A stretch of 49,791 nt of DNA from Alphaproteobacteria bacterium (lineage in GTDB: Bacteria > Pseudomonadota > Alphaproteobacteria > UBA6615), in contig PBWR01000014.1 of NCBI GenBank assembly GCA_002727315.1, positions 1 to 49,791 of the forward strand, given 5' to 3'. The stretch's first letter is position 1. The number at the start of each line of letters is the position of its first letter. Under the pieces are notes generated by a model. It did not search any database and was not told the origin of the DNA. It saw only the letters and a program-made list of their open reading frames with translations. This document shows positions 34,144-42,956 of the stretch, piece by piece. The position numbers and the translations under genes are program-made.

Positions 34144-35559
34144 TCAGACGCCCATCGGGGGCTTGCCAAGACGCGCACGCGGCGTCCCCAGGACACGCTC
34201 GCATGCCAGCGCGACGCCGACCGCCGTCTCATCGCTACTGTTGCGGCAGACGATCTGCATACCGACCGGCATGCTGGCGGCATCCAGCCCGACGGGGATG
34301 GTTACGGCGCATTGGTGCAGCAGGCTGACCGTGACGGTGTTTTGCACATATCTTGTATTGGCCACGAGATGACTTTCGGGCGTGGCGACATCGCTCATCT
34401 TCGGCGGGGTAATCGGAATCGTCGGCCCGACGATGGCGTCGAACGGTCCGAAGGCCGCATCGGCCGCGGCCGCCATGCGGTCCACCTCTCGGACGCGGCG
34501 CAGATGCTCGGCCGCCGTGTAGTTCTCCGCCGCCGCCAGCCGGATCGCCACCGCTGGGTCGAGATCGTCCTTGTAGTCGCGCATCTCGTTGTTGATGAAG
34601 CTCGCGAATTCTCCGATGTGCAATCCGCCCGCATCGTTGAGTTTTGAGACGTCATCCAGGTGTGGCAGGGTCGCCGACGAGACCCGCGCGCCGGCCTTCT
34701 CCAGCTCGGCAATGGTCTCGTGCACGCGCTCGGCAACACCCGGATCGCAATCACGGAAATACCAGTCGCACACCCCGATCCGGAAGTCGGATATATCGAC
34801 GCCGTCGAGTACATCCAGGAACCCGGACACATCACCGCCCAGGATGGGATCCATCGCCGCGAACCCGAACGCCATGTCAGCCGCGCTGCGGGCAAGCGGC
34901 CCCGGCGTGTCGAGCGAGGGGACGAGCGGCACGATGCCTTCAATCGACCAGCGGCCCGGTGTGGGACGCATCCCAGCGTTCCCGGTCACGGTCGCGGGCA
35001 TCCGGACGGAACCTGCGGTGTCGGTCCCGATGGCCAGCAATGCCGAGCCCTCGCACAGGCTGACCCCGGCACCGGAGCTGGATCCGGCGGGCGAGCGATG
35101 GTCGTCGGCATCCCACGGGTTGCGCGGTGCGCCCCAATGGCGGTTCGCGCCCATGCCGCCGAACGCGAACTGCACCGTATGGGTCTTGCCGGAGATGACA
35201 CCTAGCTGGTAACGGATAGCCGATACGATCGGCCCATTTACGGCCCAGCTCTCGGGCAATTCGCGCGGGCAACCGGCAAAGATCGGATAGCCCGACACGC
35301 CGACCAGATCCTTGATCGAGACGGGAATGCCCTGAAGCGCCCCCAGATCGATTCCCGCAGCAAAGGTGGCATCCGCCGCCGCCGCCTCTTCGCGCACCTT
35401 GTTCGCATCCCAGGTCTTGTAGGCGTGCAATGCCTCGCCACGTTCGTCATGGTTCGCGATCGCCCATTCGGCCAGATCGCCCGCCGAAAGGCCGCCGTCA
35501 CGCAACGCACCCGCAATATCGGCAAGAGAGGTCGCCGCAATATCCGTTGATTTCGCCAT
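34144..35559 (-). CDS. Amidase (amidase signature family)
   Basis: The Ser-cisSer-Lys triad is visible: Lys83 (PVSIKDLVG), Ser160 in SPAGSSSGAG and the nucleophile Ser184 in GTDTAGSVR. The 471-aa length is that of the family, which hydrolyses amides to acids and ammonia, and includes AtzE-like, aryl and aliphatic amidases. It could complete the nitrile to amide to acid route begun by the nitrile hydratase at 1.9-3.2 kb, although the genes are 31 kb apart. ATG 35559 has GGGGGAAA upstream. Its upstream gap to 35707 contains no other gene I can support. Confidence 0.93.
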   Translation of the reverse strand: MAKSTDIAATSLADIAGALRDGGLSAGDLAEWAIANHDERGEALHAYKTWDANKVREEAAAADATFAAGIDLGALQGIPVSIKDLVGVSGYPIFAGCPRELPESWAVNGPIVSAIRYQLGVISGKTHTVQFAFGGMGANRHWGAPRNPWDADDHRSPAGSSSGAGVSLCEGSALLAIGTDTAGSVRMPATVTGNAGMRPTPGRWSIEGIVPLVPSLDTPGPLARSAADMAFGFAAMDPILGGDVSGFLDVLDGVDISDFRIGVCDWYFRDCDPGVAERVHETIAELEKAGARVSSATLPHLDDVSKLNDAGGLHIGEFASFINNEMRDYKDDLDPAVAIRLAAAENYTAAEHLRRVREVDRMAAAADAAFGPFDAIVGPTIPITPPKMSDVATPESHLVANTRYVQNTVTVSLLHQCAVTIPVGLDAASMPVGMQIVCRNSSDETAVGVALACERVLGTPRARLGKPPMGV

Positions 35560-35707
35560 GATGATTTCCCCCTGTTGCGACTATTCTTCCATCAATCGAC
35601 CCCGGGCGGCCAGTCACCATTGCGCGAGGCGATTCTTGCAGTTTCCGAATGAACGCGACGGCCTTCACCTTTCAGCCGCTGGCCGGAATCGAAGCCACTT
35701 CTCCGAA

Positions 35708-35848
35708 CTATCCGCCCATCGGTGCGCTGATCTCGGCGATCAGCTGGTCATCGGTCGCGACGGCGACGATGAACTCCGCGATCGACCTACGCGCCAGGCC
35801 ACGCAAGAACGCCTGAACATCCCCACCGCCCGGCATCCCCTCCGTCAT
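35708..35848 (-). CDS. Possible small protein after the unrecognised 310-aa gene
   Basis: ATG at 35848 lies 3 bases after the stop codon of the upstream gene and opens 46 codons (MTEGMPGGGDVQAFLRGLAR...IVAVATDDQLIAEISAPMGG). It is hydrophobic in the middle with one possible amphipathic helix. The close spacing suggests coupled translation, but I recognise no family, and a ribosome site is weak. It could be a real small protein or chance. Confidence 0.3.
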   Translation of the reverse strand: MTEGMPGGGDVQAFLRGLARRSIAEFIVAVATDDQLIAEISAPMGG

Positions 35849-35851
35849 CGC

Positions 35852-36784
35852 TCAGGCGGCCGGCTCGCGCTTACTGAACCAGTCGGGCAGATCTTCTTCC
35901 GCCGTGCCGGAGAAAATGCACTGGCGGATCGCCTTCGCTTCCTCGGCCGTCACCGTTCCGACCTCCTTGGCCGCATCGGTGCCGGACGTGAACGCGGGCG
36001 GCGGCGCGAAACAATCCGCGCAACGGCGCTTGAGTAGCTTCAGGGGCGGCTCGCCCTTGAAGGATTCCACCAGCTCGATCGCCGCGCGCACGTCGGCGTC
36101 CTCCCCGGTAACCGAAATTACCACCGTGCCCTCGGAGCCCGACACGCCACCGCCGCCGACATGCACGGCCTGCAGCCCGAACAGGATGTCGAAGGCCTGG
36201 ATCTCGGTGATCACCTTGGCGTTCATCAGCGGCAGCATGCCGATCTTGGTGCCGTAGAAATAATCAGCCTTGGCGTGTCCCAGCTCGTTGGTCGCCGCCC
36301 GGATCGACGGCACCAGTTTCTCCAACCCGACCGGCACGATCAGGGGAATTCCCGTTCCGCAGATCGCTCCATAGGCCCAACCGATGGTGCCGGCGGCATG
36401 ATGAGCGTTGAAAATGCCGGCGTTGAACTCGGAATCCACCGCGTTGGCACCCTTGATGAACAGGGACTTGTCGTCCCAGCCCGCAAGCGTTTCTTCCATG
36501 GTCGGCACCGGCGGCACCGGCTTTCCCTTGACCAACCGCATCAGGGCCGGTTTTTCCTCGGGCTGGGTCTGGCACAGCGTGCCGTTGATGACCTGGCCCG
36601 ACACATAGCGGTCGCGCTCGGGACAATCGCCGGTGATCTCCTCGGCCACATAGACATTCGTGGAGCCATGGGCGACGACGATCTGGGCGTTTTCTAGGGC
36701 GTAGGCGACTTCCGGCAGGGCCGCCACCGCCTTGCCGATCAGGCGTTTCGATTCCCAAGGTGTGAATGCAAAGACCGCACGCAT
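35852..36784 (-). CDS. Conserved-looking protein of unknown function, 310 aa
   Basis: I do not recognise this family. The protein starts MRAVFAFTPWESKRLIGKAV, contains VVAHGSTNVYVAEEITGDCPERDRYVSG and NGTLCQTQPEEKP (a Cys each), a long hydrophilic middle with NAHHAAGTIGWAYG and ICGTGIPLIVPVGLEKLVPSI, a glycine loop HVGGGGVSGSEGT, and a late CADCF pair (CxxC). No signal peptide or membrane segment is clear. Repeated HGSTN and AHHAAG blocks suggest a metal- or nucleotide-using enzyme. ATG 36784 has AAGGAA upstream. It is divergent from the 36934 operon with 149 bases between, so it may be regulated with it. Confidence 0.85.
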   Translation of the reverse strand: MRAVFAFTPWESKRLIGKAVAALPEVAYALENAQIVVAHGSTNVYVAEEITGDCPERDRYVSGQVINGTLCQTQPEEKPALMRLVKGKPVPPVPTMEETLAGWDDKSLFIKGANAVDSEFNAGIFNAHHAAGTIGWAYGAICGTGIPLIVPVGLEKLVPSIRAATNELGHAKADYFYGTKIGMLPLMNAKVITEIQAFDILFGLQAVHVGGGGVSGSEGTVVISVTGEDADVRAAIELVESFKGEPPLKLLKRRCADCFAPPPAFTSGTDAAKEVGTVTAEEAKAIRQCIFSGTAEEDLPDWFSKREPAA

Positions 36785-36933
36785 GTTCGTATTCCTTCTG
36801 TGATACCCATCCGGTGTTTCGATAGCCTAACAGCCGTCCGGTCGGGGGAACATCATATCGTCGCACGGCGCCGTTGATGCTATGTTTGAACGCCAGAGAA
36901 GGCCGGCAAAGACCGGTTCCGGGGGAGCAATAC

Positions 36934-37884
36934 ATGCCGGATTCGAACGATATTCTCGTGCAGGGCAACGACTATGAGTTCACGCTCGAAATGTCAGGGA
37001 CCTATCACGACACGCCCATCCGCTACGAACCGGGCGTGCTCGAGGAGATTTACGCCAAGGTCCTGAACAATCAGCCGTTCCAGGCCTGTGAGTTCTCGCT
37101 GTCCAACTACACCATGATGCGCGACCGGGGCGCCGACTGGATGGCGGCCATCCCCGTCTTCGCCAACCGGGACTTTCGGCACTCCATCATCTGGGTCCGA
37201 CGGGAAAGCGAGTTGGAGTCCGCCGACCAACTGGCAGGGAAGCGCGTCGGGGTCCGCGATTACACCATGACCGCGGCGGTATGGCTGCGCGGCACCCTGC
37301 TCGACGAGTACGCGACCGACTGGCGGGACATCAACTGGTATGCGAACGCCGAGCAGCGGTTCCCGACACTGGAAGGCGTACCGCTGGAACTGGGCGACGG
37401 CGATCCTGAAGAAATGCTGCTGGCCGGTGATCTGGACGCCTTCATCTCTCCGCGGCCGCGCGATCTGCAAAAACCGCTGGGGGACCGTCAGCTGCGGCCG
37501 ATCTTCCGCGACGTCGCCACGGTCGAGCGCGACTATTTCCAGCGCACGGGGATTTACCCCATCAACCACACGGTGGTGATGCGCAAGGAGGTGCTGGACG
37601 AGTTCCCCGATGCACCCCGCGCCATCTTCGACGCCTATTGTGCCGGCAAGAAGAAGGCGCTTGCGCGGCGTATCGGCACGACCTTCGTGCCATGGGGCAA
37701 GGAATACTGGGCCGAGACCATGGCCATCTTCGACGGCGACCCCTTCCCCATGGGCCTGACGGACGCCAACCGCAACAATGTGGGCACACTGTTGCGCTAC
37801 TTATACGAACAGAGGTTGATCGCGAACTTGCCGGACATCGAGGATCTGTTCCCGCCCGGCACCGTCGACTTCAAGGAAGAGTGA
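36934..37884 (+). CDS. 4,5-dihydroxyphthalate decarboxylase-like protein (periplasmic-binding-protein fold)
   Basis: The family includes Pht5, which decarboxylates 4,5-dihydroxyphthalate, and related solute-binding-like proteins without signal peptides. The 316-aa protein has [29 protein letters not shown] near the start, [24 protein letters not shown], and the later block [21 protein letters not shown] that is typical. No signal peptide is visible, which favours a cytosolic enzyme. ATG 36934 has GGGGGAGC upstream. The GMC oxidoreductase begins 8 bases after its stop, and then the amidohydrolase, so the three form a catabolic operon, possibly for an aromatic carboxylate. Confidence 0.88.
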   Translation: MPDSNDILVQGNDYEFTLEMSGTYHDTPIRYEPGVLEEIYAKVLNNQPFQACEFSLSNYTMMRDRGADWMAAIPVFANRDFRHSIIWVRRESELESADQLAGKRVGVRDYTMTAAVWLRGTLLDEYATDWRDINWYANAEQRFPTLEGVPLELGDGDPEEMLLAGDLDAFISPRPRDLQKPLGDRQLRPIFRDVATVERDYFQRTGIYPINHTVVMRKEVLDEFPDAPRAIFDAYCAGKKKALARRIGTTFVPWGKEYWAETMAIFDGDPFPMGLTDANRNNVGTLLRYLYEQRLIANLPDIEDLFPPGTVDFKEE

Positions 37885-37892
37885 GGCCGGTC

Positions 37893-39497
37893 ATGTCCGA
37901 GGAAATGCGTTTCGACTACATCATCGTGGGCGCCGGAAGCGCCGGCTGTGTCCTGGCGAACCGCCTGAGCGAAAGCGGACGCCACAAGGTCCTGCTCCTC
38001 GAGGCTGGGCCCGAGGACAAGAACCCCTGGATTCACATCCCGCTCGGCTACGGCAAGCATTTCGGCAATACGGCCATCAACTGGCTCTATTCGACCACCC
38101 CGAACCTCGAGCAGGTCGACCGGCCGATCCTCCAGCCTCGCGGCAAGGTGCTGGGTGGGTCCAGTTCTATCAACGGTCTGGTCTATATCCGCGGCGACCG
38201 CGCCGATTACGATCACTGGCGACAACTCGGCAACACCGGCTGGAGCTTCGAAGATGTGCTTCCCTATTTCCGCAAGTCCGAAGACCAGGCGCGCGGTGAG
38301 GATGAATTTCACGGCGTCGGAGGCCCCCTCGCGGTATCGGATGTCTATGAGAAGCCGCCGATCGCTACGGCATTCATCGAGGCCGCCCTGGCCACCGGCC
38401 AGATACGCAACGACGACTTCAACGGCGCCGATCAGGAAGGTTTCGGCTACACCCAGTGGACGACGCGGAACGGCCGACGCTGTTCCGCCGCCGTCGGTTA
38501 TCTGAAACCGGCGCGCAAACGACAGAACCTGGTAATCGCGACGAGCGCCCACACGCTGCGCCTGTTGTTCGAAGGCCGGCGCGCGACCGGCGTCGAGTAC
38601 GCGCAGAATGGTGAAATCCTGCAGGCCTTCGCCGACGGTGAAATCATTGTGTCGGGCGGCGCCATCAATTCGCCGCAGCTGCTTCAGCTCTCGGGCCTCG
38701 GGCCGGCCGAATTGCTGCGCGAACACGGTATCGACGTGGTTGCCGACATGCCCGGCGTGGGCGCCGACCTGCAGGACCACTACAACGGTCCTCAAATGTT
38801 TCGCCTCAAGGACCATATCAGCGTCAACGATGTGGTGAACAATCTCGGCCGGCGCATCCTGACCGGCGCCCGATACGCACTGAACCGAACAGGATTCCTG
38901 GCCATGGGCGCATCTTTCGCCTGTGGCTTCGTCAAGGTCGACCCGGCTGCCGTCTCACCGGACATGCAGATCCAGCTGATGTTGTTCAGCTCTCACGATG
39001 TTGGCGGCGCACCGCACCCCTTCCCGGGTGCGACCATCATTTCCGCCTTGCTACGGCCCGAAAGCCGCGGCCACTGCAATATCGTCTCTCCCGACCCCTA
39101 CACCGCTCCGGATATTCAGCCCAACTATCTGGCGGCCCAGAAGGACCGTGACATCCTGGTGGGCGCCATGAAGATGGTGCGCAATATCACCGCCCAGCCC
39201 ATGTTCCAGGCCTTTGTCGCCGAGGAGCACGAACCCGGCGCCGGAGTCACTACCGACGAGGAGTGGCTTGACTATCTTCGCCGCCGCGGCCGGACCAGCT
39301 ATCATCCGACCAGCACCTGCCGCATGGGCTCCGACCCGCGCGCCGTGGTCGACGAGCGCCTCCGGGTGCATGGGCTCGAGGGATTGCGGGTGGCCGACGC
39401 TTCGATCATGCCGACGCTGATTTCGGGTAACACAAACGCACCCGCGATCATGATCGGGGAGAAGGCATCCGACATGATCCTGGAAGACGCCGCGTAA
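37893..39497 (+). CDS. GMC family oxidoreductase (choline dehydrogenase-like)
   Basis: This FAD-dependent alcohol or aldehyde oxidase of 534 aa opens with [21 protein letters not shown], the FAD-binding GxGxxG loop, followed by the GMC signatures [20 protein letters not shown] and [18 protein letters not shown]. The active-site His pair region is [11 protein letters not shown] near 470, then [17 protein letters not shown]. The start at 37893 was chosen by homology; an upstream extension overlaps the previous gene. It is the middle gene of the catabolic operon. The substrate is an alcohol, unknown. Confidence 0.93.
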   Translation: MSEEMRFDYIIVGAGSAGCVLANRLSESGRHKVLLLEAGPEDKNPWIHIPLGYGKHFGNTAINWLYSTTPNLEQVDRPILQPRGKVLGGSSSINGLVYIRGDRADYDHWRQLGNTGWSFEDVLPYFRKSEDQARGEDEFHGVGGPLAVSDVYEKPPIATAFIEAALATGQIRNDDFNGADQEGFGYTQWTTRNGRRCSAAVGYLKPARKRQNLVIATSAHTLRLLFEGRRATGVEYAQNGEILQAFADGEIIVSGGAINSPQLLQLSGLGPAELLREHGIDVVADMPGVGADLQDHYNGPQMFRLKDHISVNDVVNNLGRRILTGARYALNRTGFLAMGASFACGFVKVDPAAVSPDMQIQLMLFSSHDVGGAPHPFPGATIISALLRPESRGHCNIVSPDPYTAPDIQPNYLAAQKDRDILVGAMKMVRNITAQPMFQAFVAEEHEPGAGVTTDEEWLDYLRRRGRTSYHPTSTCRMGSDPRAVVDERLRVHGLEGLRVADASIMPTLISGNTNAPAIMIGEKASDMILEDAA

Positions 39498-39528
39498 GGG
39501 CAAACACCAAACCAAGCGGAGAACGCAG

Positions 39529-40347
39529 ATGCTGATCGTCGATTCCCAGGTTCACATTTGGATTAACACGATGCTGCCGCCGATCCACCGCCAGATCCCG
39601 ACCTTCTCAGCCGAGGATTTGATCGCCGAGATGGATGCGGCCAGTGTCGACCGGGTGGTGCTTCACCCGCCAGGCGCAGTTCCGAACGGCAACGAAACCG
39701 CGATCGCTGCGGCCAATGCCCATCCAGACCGCTTCCGCGTCCTCGGGTGGGTGCATATGGACCAGCCCGAGATCGGCGAGGCCAAGCTCGCCGACTGGAC
39801 CGACATTCCGGGCATGTCGGGCCTGCGGTTCCTGTTCATTTTTCCGGGCCGTGAGACCTGGCCGATGGACGGCACCATGGACTGGATCTGGCCGATCGCG
39901 AACGAACAAAAAATGCCGGTCGGGCTACTGGCGCACGATTTCCTGCCCACGGTGGGAGAGATCGCGGAAAAGTATCCCGACGTGCCCATGCTGATCGACC
40001 ATCTGGGGGCCAGCCCGTTCAAGAAGGACATGGAATCCTTTGAGACCCTGCCCGACCTGGTGGCGCTCGCAAAGCATCCGAACGTCGCTGTCAAAATGTC
40101 AGGCGCAAACGGCAATTCGACCGAACCCTACCCCCACACGAACATCCACGACGCGCTACACCGCATTTTCGACGCGTTCGGGCCCGACCGTTGCTTCTGG
40201 GGCACAGATCTCTCGCGCATGAATTGCAGCTACCGGGAATGCGTGACCCTGTTCACCGAGGAATTGCCGTGGCTGACGGGACGCGATCTCGAACTCGTGA
40301 TGGGTGAAGCGCTGTGCAACTGGATCGGATGGGAGCTACCTGAGTAG
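39529..40347 (+). CDS. Amidohydrolase family protein (amidohydrolase_2 type TIM barrel)
   Basis: The 272-aa protein starts MLIVDSQVHIW, the metal-motif strand of the amidohydrolase_2 branch; other blocks are LIDHLGASPF and the late FWGTDLSR with the catalytic Asp. The branch includes decarboxylases and lactone hydrolases for aromatic and keto-lactone breakdown, such as 2-pyrone-4,6-dicarboxylate hydrolase. The usual HxH first motif is VHIW here, with one His visible. ATG 39529 has AAGCGGAG upstream, 31 bases after the GMC gene. It fits the operon for catabolism of an aromatic carboxylate. Confidence 0.9.
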   Translation: MLIVDSQVHIWINTMLPPIHRQIPTFSAEDLIAEMDAASVDRVVLHPPGAVPNGNETAIAAANAHPDRFRVLGWVHMDQPEIGEAKLADWTDIPGMSGLRFLFIFPGRETWPMDGTMDWIWPIANEQKMPVGLLAHDFLPTVGEIAEKYPDVPMLIDHLGASPFKKDMESFETLPDLVALAKHPNVAVKMSGANGNSTEPYPHTNIHDALHRIFDAFGPDRCFWGTDLSRMNCSYRECVTLFTEELPWLTGRDLELVMGEALCNWIGWELPE

Positions 40348-40385
40348 AGAATTTCGGGCCTGCACCTCGCAAGAGAGGCCGGGCA

Positions 40386-40813
40386 ATGTCATCTGTTTCG
40401 AACGCTCGGGAGCAATCAACGCCCAACATGGCCTCACGGACCGCCCGCTGTCTCGCGGCGGCCGCATTCATCGCCTTCTTCGCCGATCTCACTATCCAGC
40501 CGGCCTCCGCGGCACCGGCCACACAGCTTGCCCAGGCTGGCGCGACCCAGATCGAGGCCGCGGATATGGGAAACTTCGTCACCGCCGCCAAGGCCATCGT
40601 CGCCCTGCGCCGCAATATGAGCCCCGTCTGCGGGCTGCAGCGTCAGAGGATGCGGCCCAGGCACTGATCGAAGAAGCCCGCATTCTCATGCAATCCGCCA
40701 TCACCGACACCGGCATGACCGTCGAGGGTTACCGGGCGATTGCCGAGGCTGCGCAGGCGGACCCGGACCTTCGTAAACGCATCGAAACAGCTGTTGGTGT
40801 GCCAGGGCAGTAG
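40386..40813 (+). pseudogene. Secreted DUF4168 protein with a frameshift
   Basis: The start region gives a signal peptide (MASRTARCLAAAAFIAFF..., cut after ASA; an earlier ATG at 40386 is alternative), then IEAADMGNFVTAAKAIVALRR in one frame. From about 40612 the bases continue in another frame as QYEPRLRAAASEDAAQALIEEARI, then ITDTGMTVEGYRAIAEAAQAD and PDLRKRIETAV to TAG 40811-40813. The joined product has the pattern of DUF4168 (a periplasmic helical domain of unknown role). One base is missing near 40611-40614. Either the gene is inactive or this is a sequence error. Confidence 0.75.
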
Positions 40814-40919
40814 GCCCAATCCCGCAACCCGATTGAATCCGCGATCGATGTACGCTCAAATTGACGGGCTGCAGATTTGTGCCTTGCGTGAATGACTTCA
40901 GGCCCGAGGAGAATCGAGA

Positions 40920-41287
40920 ATCAGCAAAGAGGAAATCGAACGCTTCGTGGAAGACCCCAAGACGGACTCTGCGCTTCGCGAAGAAATGGCGGCGAGTGTG
41001 TCCGGCATCTACTCGGTCGTCGGCTTCGCCAAGACGAAAACCATGACATCGAGGCCATCGAGGTCCGTGACTACATGCAGGATCAGGCAGAACGCGAATT
41101 GACCGACTAACAGCTCAACGCGATCGCGGGCGGCAAGAACAAGGGTCAGCCGTCCGGGGTGCCGACCAATTCGACCACCACATCCACCAGTTCCGTGCTG
41201 ACTACGTTAACCACCACCCAGACGTCGACCGCCAATACCTCTGCCGACGTCATCGCCGAGACCAGCGTCATGGTGGTCCTCACCTGA
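40920..41287 (+). pseudogene. Decayed Nif11-like RiPP precursor peptide gene
   Basis: Nif11-like leader peptides guide enzymes that modify a core peptide, released after a GG motif. A good ribosome site GAGGAG (40906-40911) stands 8 bases before ATC (40920), where ATG would be expected. The frame reads ISKEEIERFVEDPKTDSALR and AASVSGIYSVVGFAKTK, a Nif11-type leader. One base is missing near 41037-41041; the frame resumes as HDIEAIEVRDYMQDQAERELTD, then TAA (41108-41110) where relatives have Glu. QLNAIAGG ends the leader (41129-41134) and a 50-residue core follows to TGA 41285-41287. The core has 15 Thr and 8 Ser and no Cys, ending VIAETSVMVVLT. Three lesions show decay. No modifying enzyme is in the window. 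Confidence 0.8.
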
Positions 41288-41397
41288 CCACCGACACCCG
41301 CGAGCGTGGCGCTGCGAGCCGATCGAATATCCTCTTCCGATTGCGCGTGATAAACCCGCTCGACACATCCCCTTGAGCAAAACCGGGAACTGCCCGC

Positions 41398-42009
41398 ATG
41401 AGCACGATCAATACCATCGAAGACCTCGAAGAAATCTACGGCACGCCGGTGCCGACCTCGCTTGCCAAGGAGGTCAACCATATCACCCCGCACTATCGGG
41501 CGCTGATCGAGGTCTCTCCGTTCGTCGCTCTTGCCACGGGCGGCCCGGAAGGCCTCGACTGTTCGCCACGCGGCGACATGGCCGGGTTCGTGCGCATTGC
41601 AGACGAGACGACCGTCATGATCCCCGACCGGCGCGGCAACAACCGGGTCGATTCTCTGCGCAACATCGTGCGTGACCCGAGGGTGGCCCTGCTGTTTCTA
41701 TTGCCCGGCAGCGGCAGCACGTTGCGGATCAACGGGAAGGCATATCTTTCGGTCGAACCCAATCTGCTGGACAGCTTTGCCGTCGACGGCAAGTCGCCCC
41801 GCTCGGTGATCGTGATCGATGTGGAGACGATCTATTTCCAGTGCGCGCGCGCCATCATCCGCTCGGAGCTCTGGAACCCGGACCGGTTTATCGATCCGGC
41901 CTCTCTGCCCACCCCGGGACAGATTCTCGCCACCCTCAGCAACAACGAGCTCGGCGGTGAGGCCTATGACAACAGCTGGGCCGACAACGCCAAGGAATCC
42001 ATGTGGTAG
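41398..42009 (+). CDS. Pyridoxamine 5'-phosphate oxidase (PPOX) family FMN protein, MSMEG_1061-like
   Basis: This 203-aa split-barrel flavoprotein has YRALIEVSPFVALATGGPEGLDCSPRGDMAGFVRIADETTVMIPDRRGNNRVDSLRNI compressed as: SPFVALAT, CSPRGD, MIPDRRGNNRVDSLRN. These are the FMN-contact blocks of the PPOX family. Then VALLFLLPGSGSTLRINGKAYLS and IYFQCARAIIRSELWNP appear. The C-terminal GEAYDNSWADN is a common tail of the MSMEG_1061 group, whose members reduce or oxidise unknown substrates. The gene follows the fossil region; the ribosome site is weak. Confidence 0.9.
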   Translation: MSTINTIEDLEEIYGTPVPTSLAKEVNHITPHYRALIEVSPFVALATGGPEGLDCSPRGDMAGFVRIADETTVMIPDRRGNNRVDSLRNIVRDPRVALLFLLPGSGSTLRINGKAYLSVEPNLLDSFAVDGKSPRSVIVIDVETIYFQCARAIIRSELWNPDRFIDPASLPTPGQILATLSNNELGGEAYDNSWADNAKESMW

Positions 42010-42055
42010 AACTCCGCATCAAGAAGCAAAACAACACGAACAGGGACAGGTGATC

Positions 42056-42214
42056 ATGGACGTTATTCGGATAATCATTTGTCTCTTCATCCCACCGCTC
42101 GGTGCCTTCCTCAAGGTCGGCGTCGCCGGCCATTTCTGGCTCAACATCCTGCTAACCATCCTCGGTTTCATCCCCGGCGTCATTCATGCCATCTGCCTGA
42201 ACGTCAGGAAGTAG
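42056..42214 (+). CDS. YqaE/Pmp3 family small membrane protein
   Basis: This 52-aa protein (starting MDVIRIIICLFIPPLGAFLK) has two membrane helices joined by a short loop (VGVAGHFWLNILLTILGFIPGVIHAI), the complete Pmp3/YqaE family pattern with PPLG and GFIPG. Members are small inner-membrane proteins linked to salt, cold and membrane potential stress. ATG 42056 has CAGGGACAGG upstream. It follows the PPOX gene by 46 bases. Confidence 0.9.
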   Translation: MDVIRIIICLFIPPLGAFLKVGVAGHFWLNILLTILGFIPGVIHAICLNVRK

Positions 42215-42221
42215 AGCCCGC

Positions 42222-42941
42222 GTGCCAGACCGTTTTGGACCCCGCGGGTTTTTCGCCATCCTGATCCCGTAGCAGAAGTCCACCCAGCAGCCGGAATACG
42301 ACGCCATGCACGTCGACGGCGTCTCACATCAGATCTACCGCTTCGTCCTGGAAAGCCGGGACGATGTGGCGGGGGCTGTGTTGGATTCCATTCCCGACGC
42401 CCATGGTTGCTGGCCCGACATGATCATCGGCGCCAACTCACTTGAAATGCGCACCTAGTCGATCGACCGGCAGTCACGCTACCGCGAGGAATTCCGCGAC
42501 CGCGCCGATGACGTGCCGTACATTACGGCAACGGACGCCATGGAGGCCGCGCTCCGCAAGCTGGATGCCAAGCGGATTGCGATCTGGGTGCCGCTGTACG
42601 AACAAACCCTGAAAAATACGTTCGGCTACTACGAAGAACCCGGGTTCGAGGTTTCCCAGTCCGTCTGTCTCGGCGTCGAACATCCGGTCCACTCCATCAA
42701 CATCGAGATGTCGGATGTAGAATCGGCGTTCGAGAAGATCGATGGCGACGATATCGACGTGCTGGTGCATATCGGCGCCTCGATCGGCATCGGTCATATG
42801 ATGGAGCATATGCAGCAGAAGTTCGGAAAGCCGTTCCTGTCGATCAACCAGACGACCTATTGGTATGCGCTGCGCGCCCACGGCATCACCGACCCGATCG
42901 AGGGTTACGGCCGGTTGCCGCGCGAAACGTCCATCACCTGA
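42222..42941 (+). pseudogene. Asp/Glu racemase/maleate isomerase-like gene with two internal TAG codons
   Basis: From GTG 42222 one frame reads through about 240 codons: RFGPRGFFAILIP, then TAG (42270-42272), QQPEYDAMHVDGVSHQIYRF and later MIIGANSLEMRT, then TAG (42456-42458), and on to the stop at 42939-42941. The region QSVCLGVEHPVHSINIEMSD, VLVHIGASIGIGHMMEHM and KPFLSINQTTYWYALRA are the end of the maleate cis-trans isomerase/arylmalonate decarboxylase family. In relatives the second TAG falls at a Trp (TGG). The family's enzymes use two Cys to racemise or isomerise. With two stops the gene is probably inactive; a product starting at 42513 would be truncated. Confidence 0.78.
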
Positions 42942-42956
42942 AACGGAATCCGGGCG

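Noticed and set aside
30288-42458. Idea that TAG codes for an amino acid in this organism
   Set aside because: Internal TAGs occur only in genes with other damage or at Trp sites, and many intact genes use TAG as stop. Decay explains them better.
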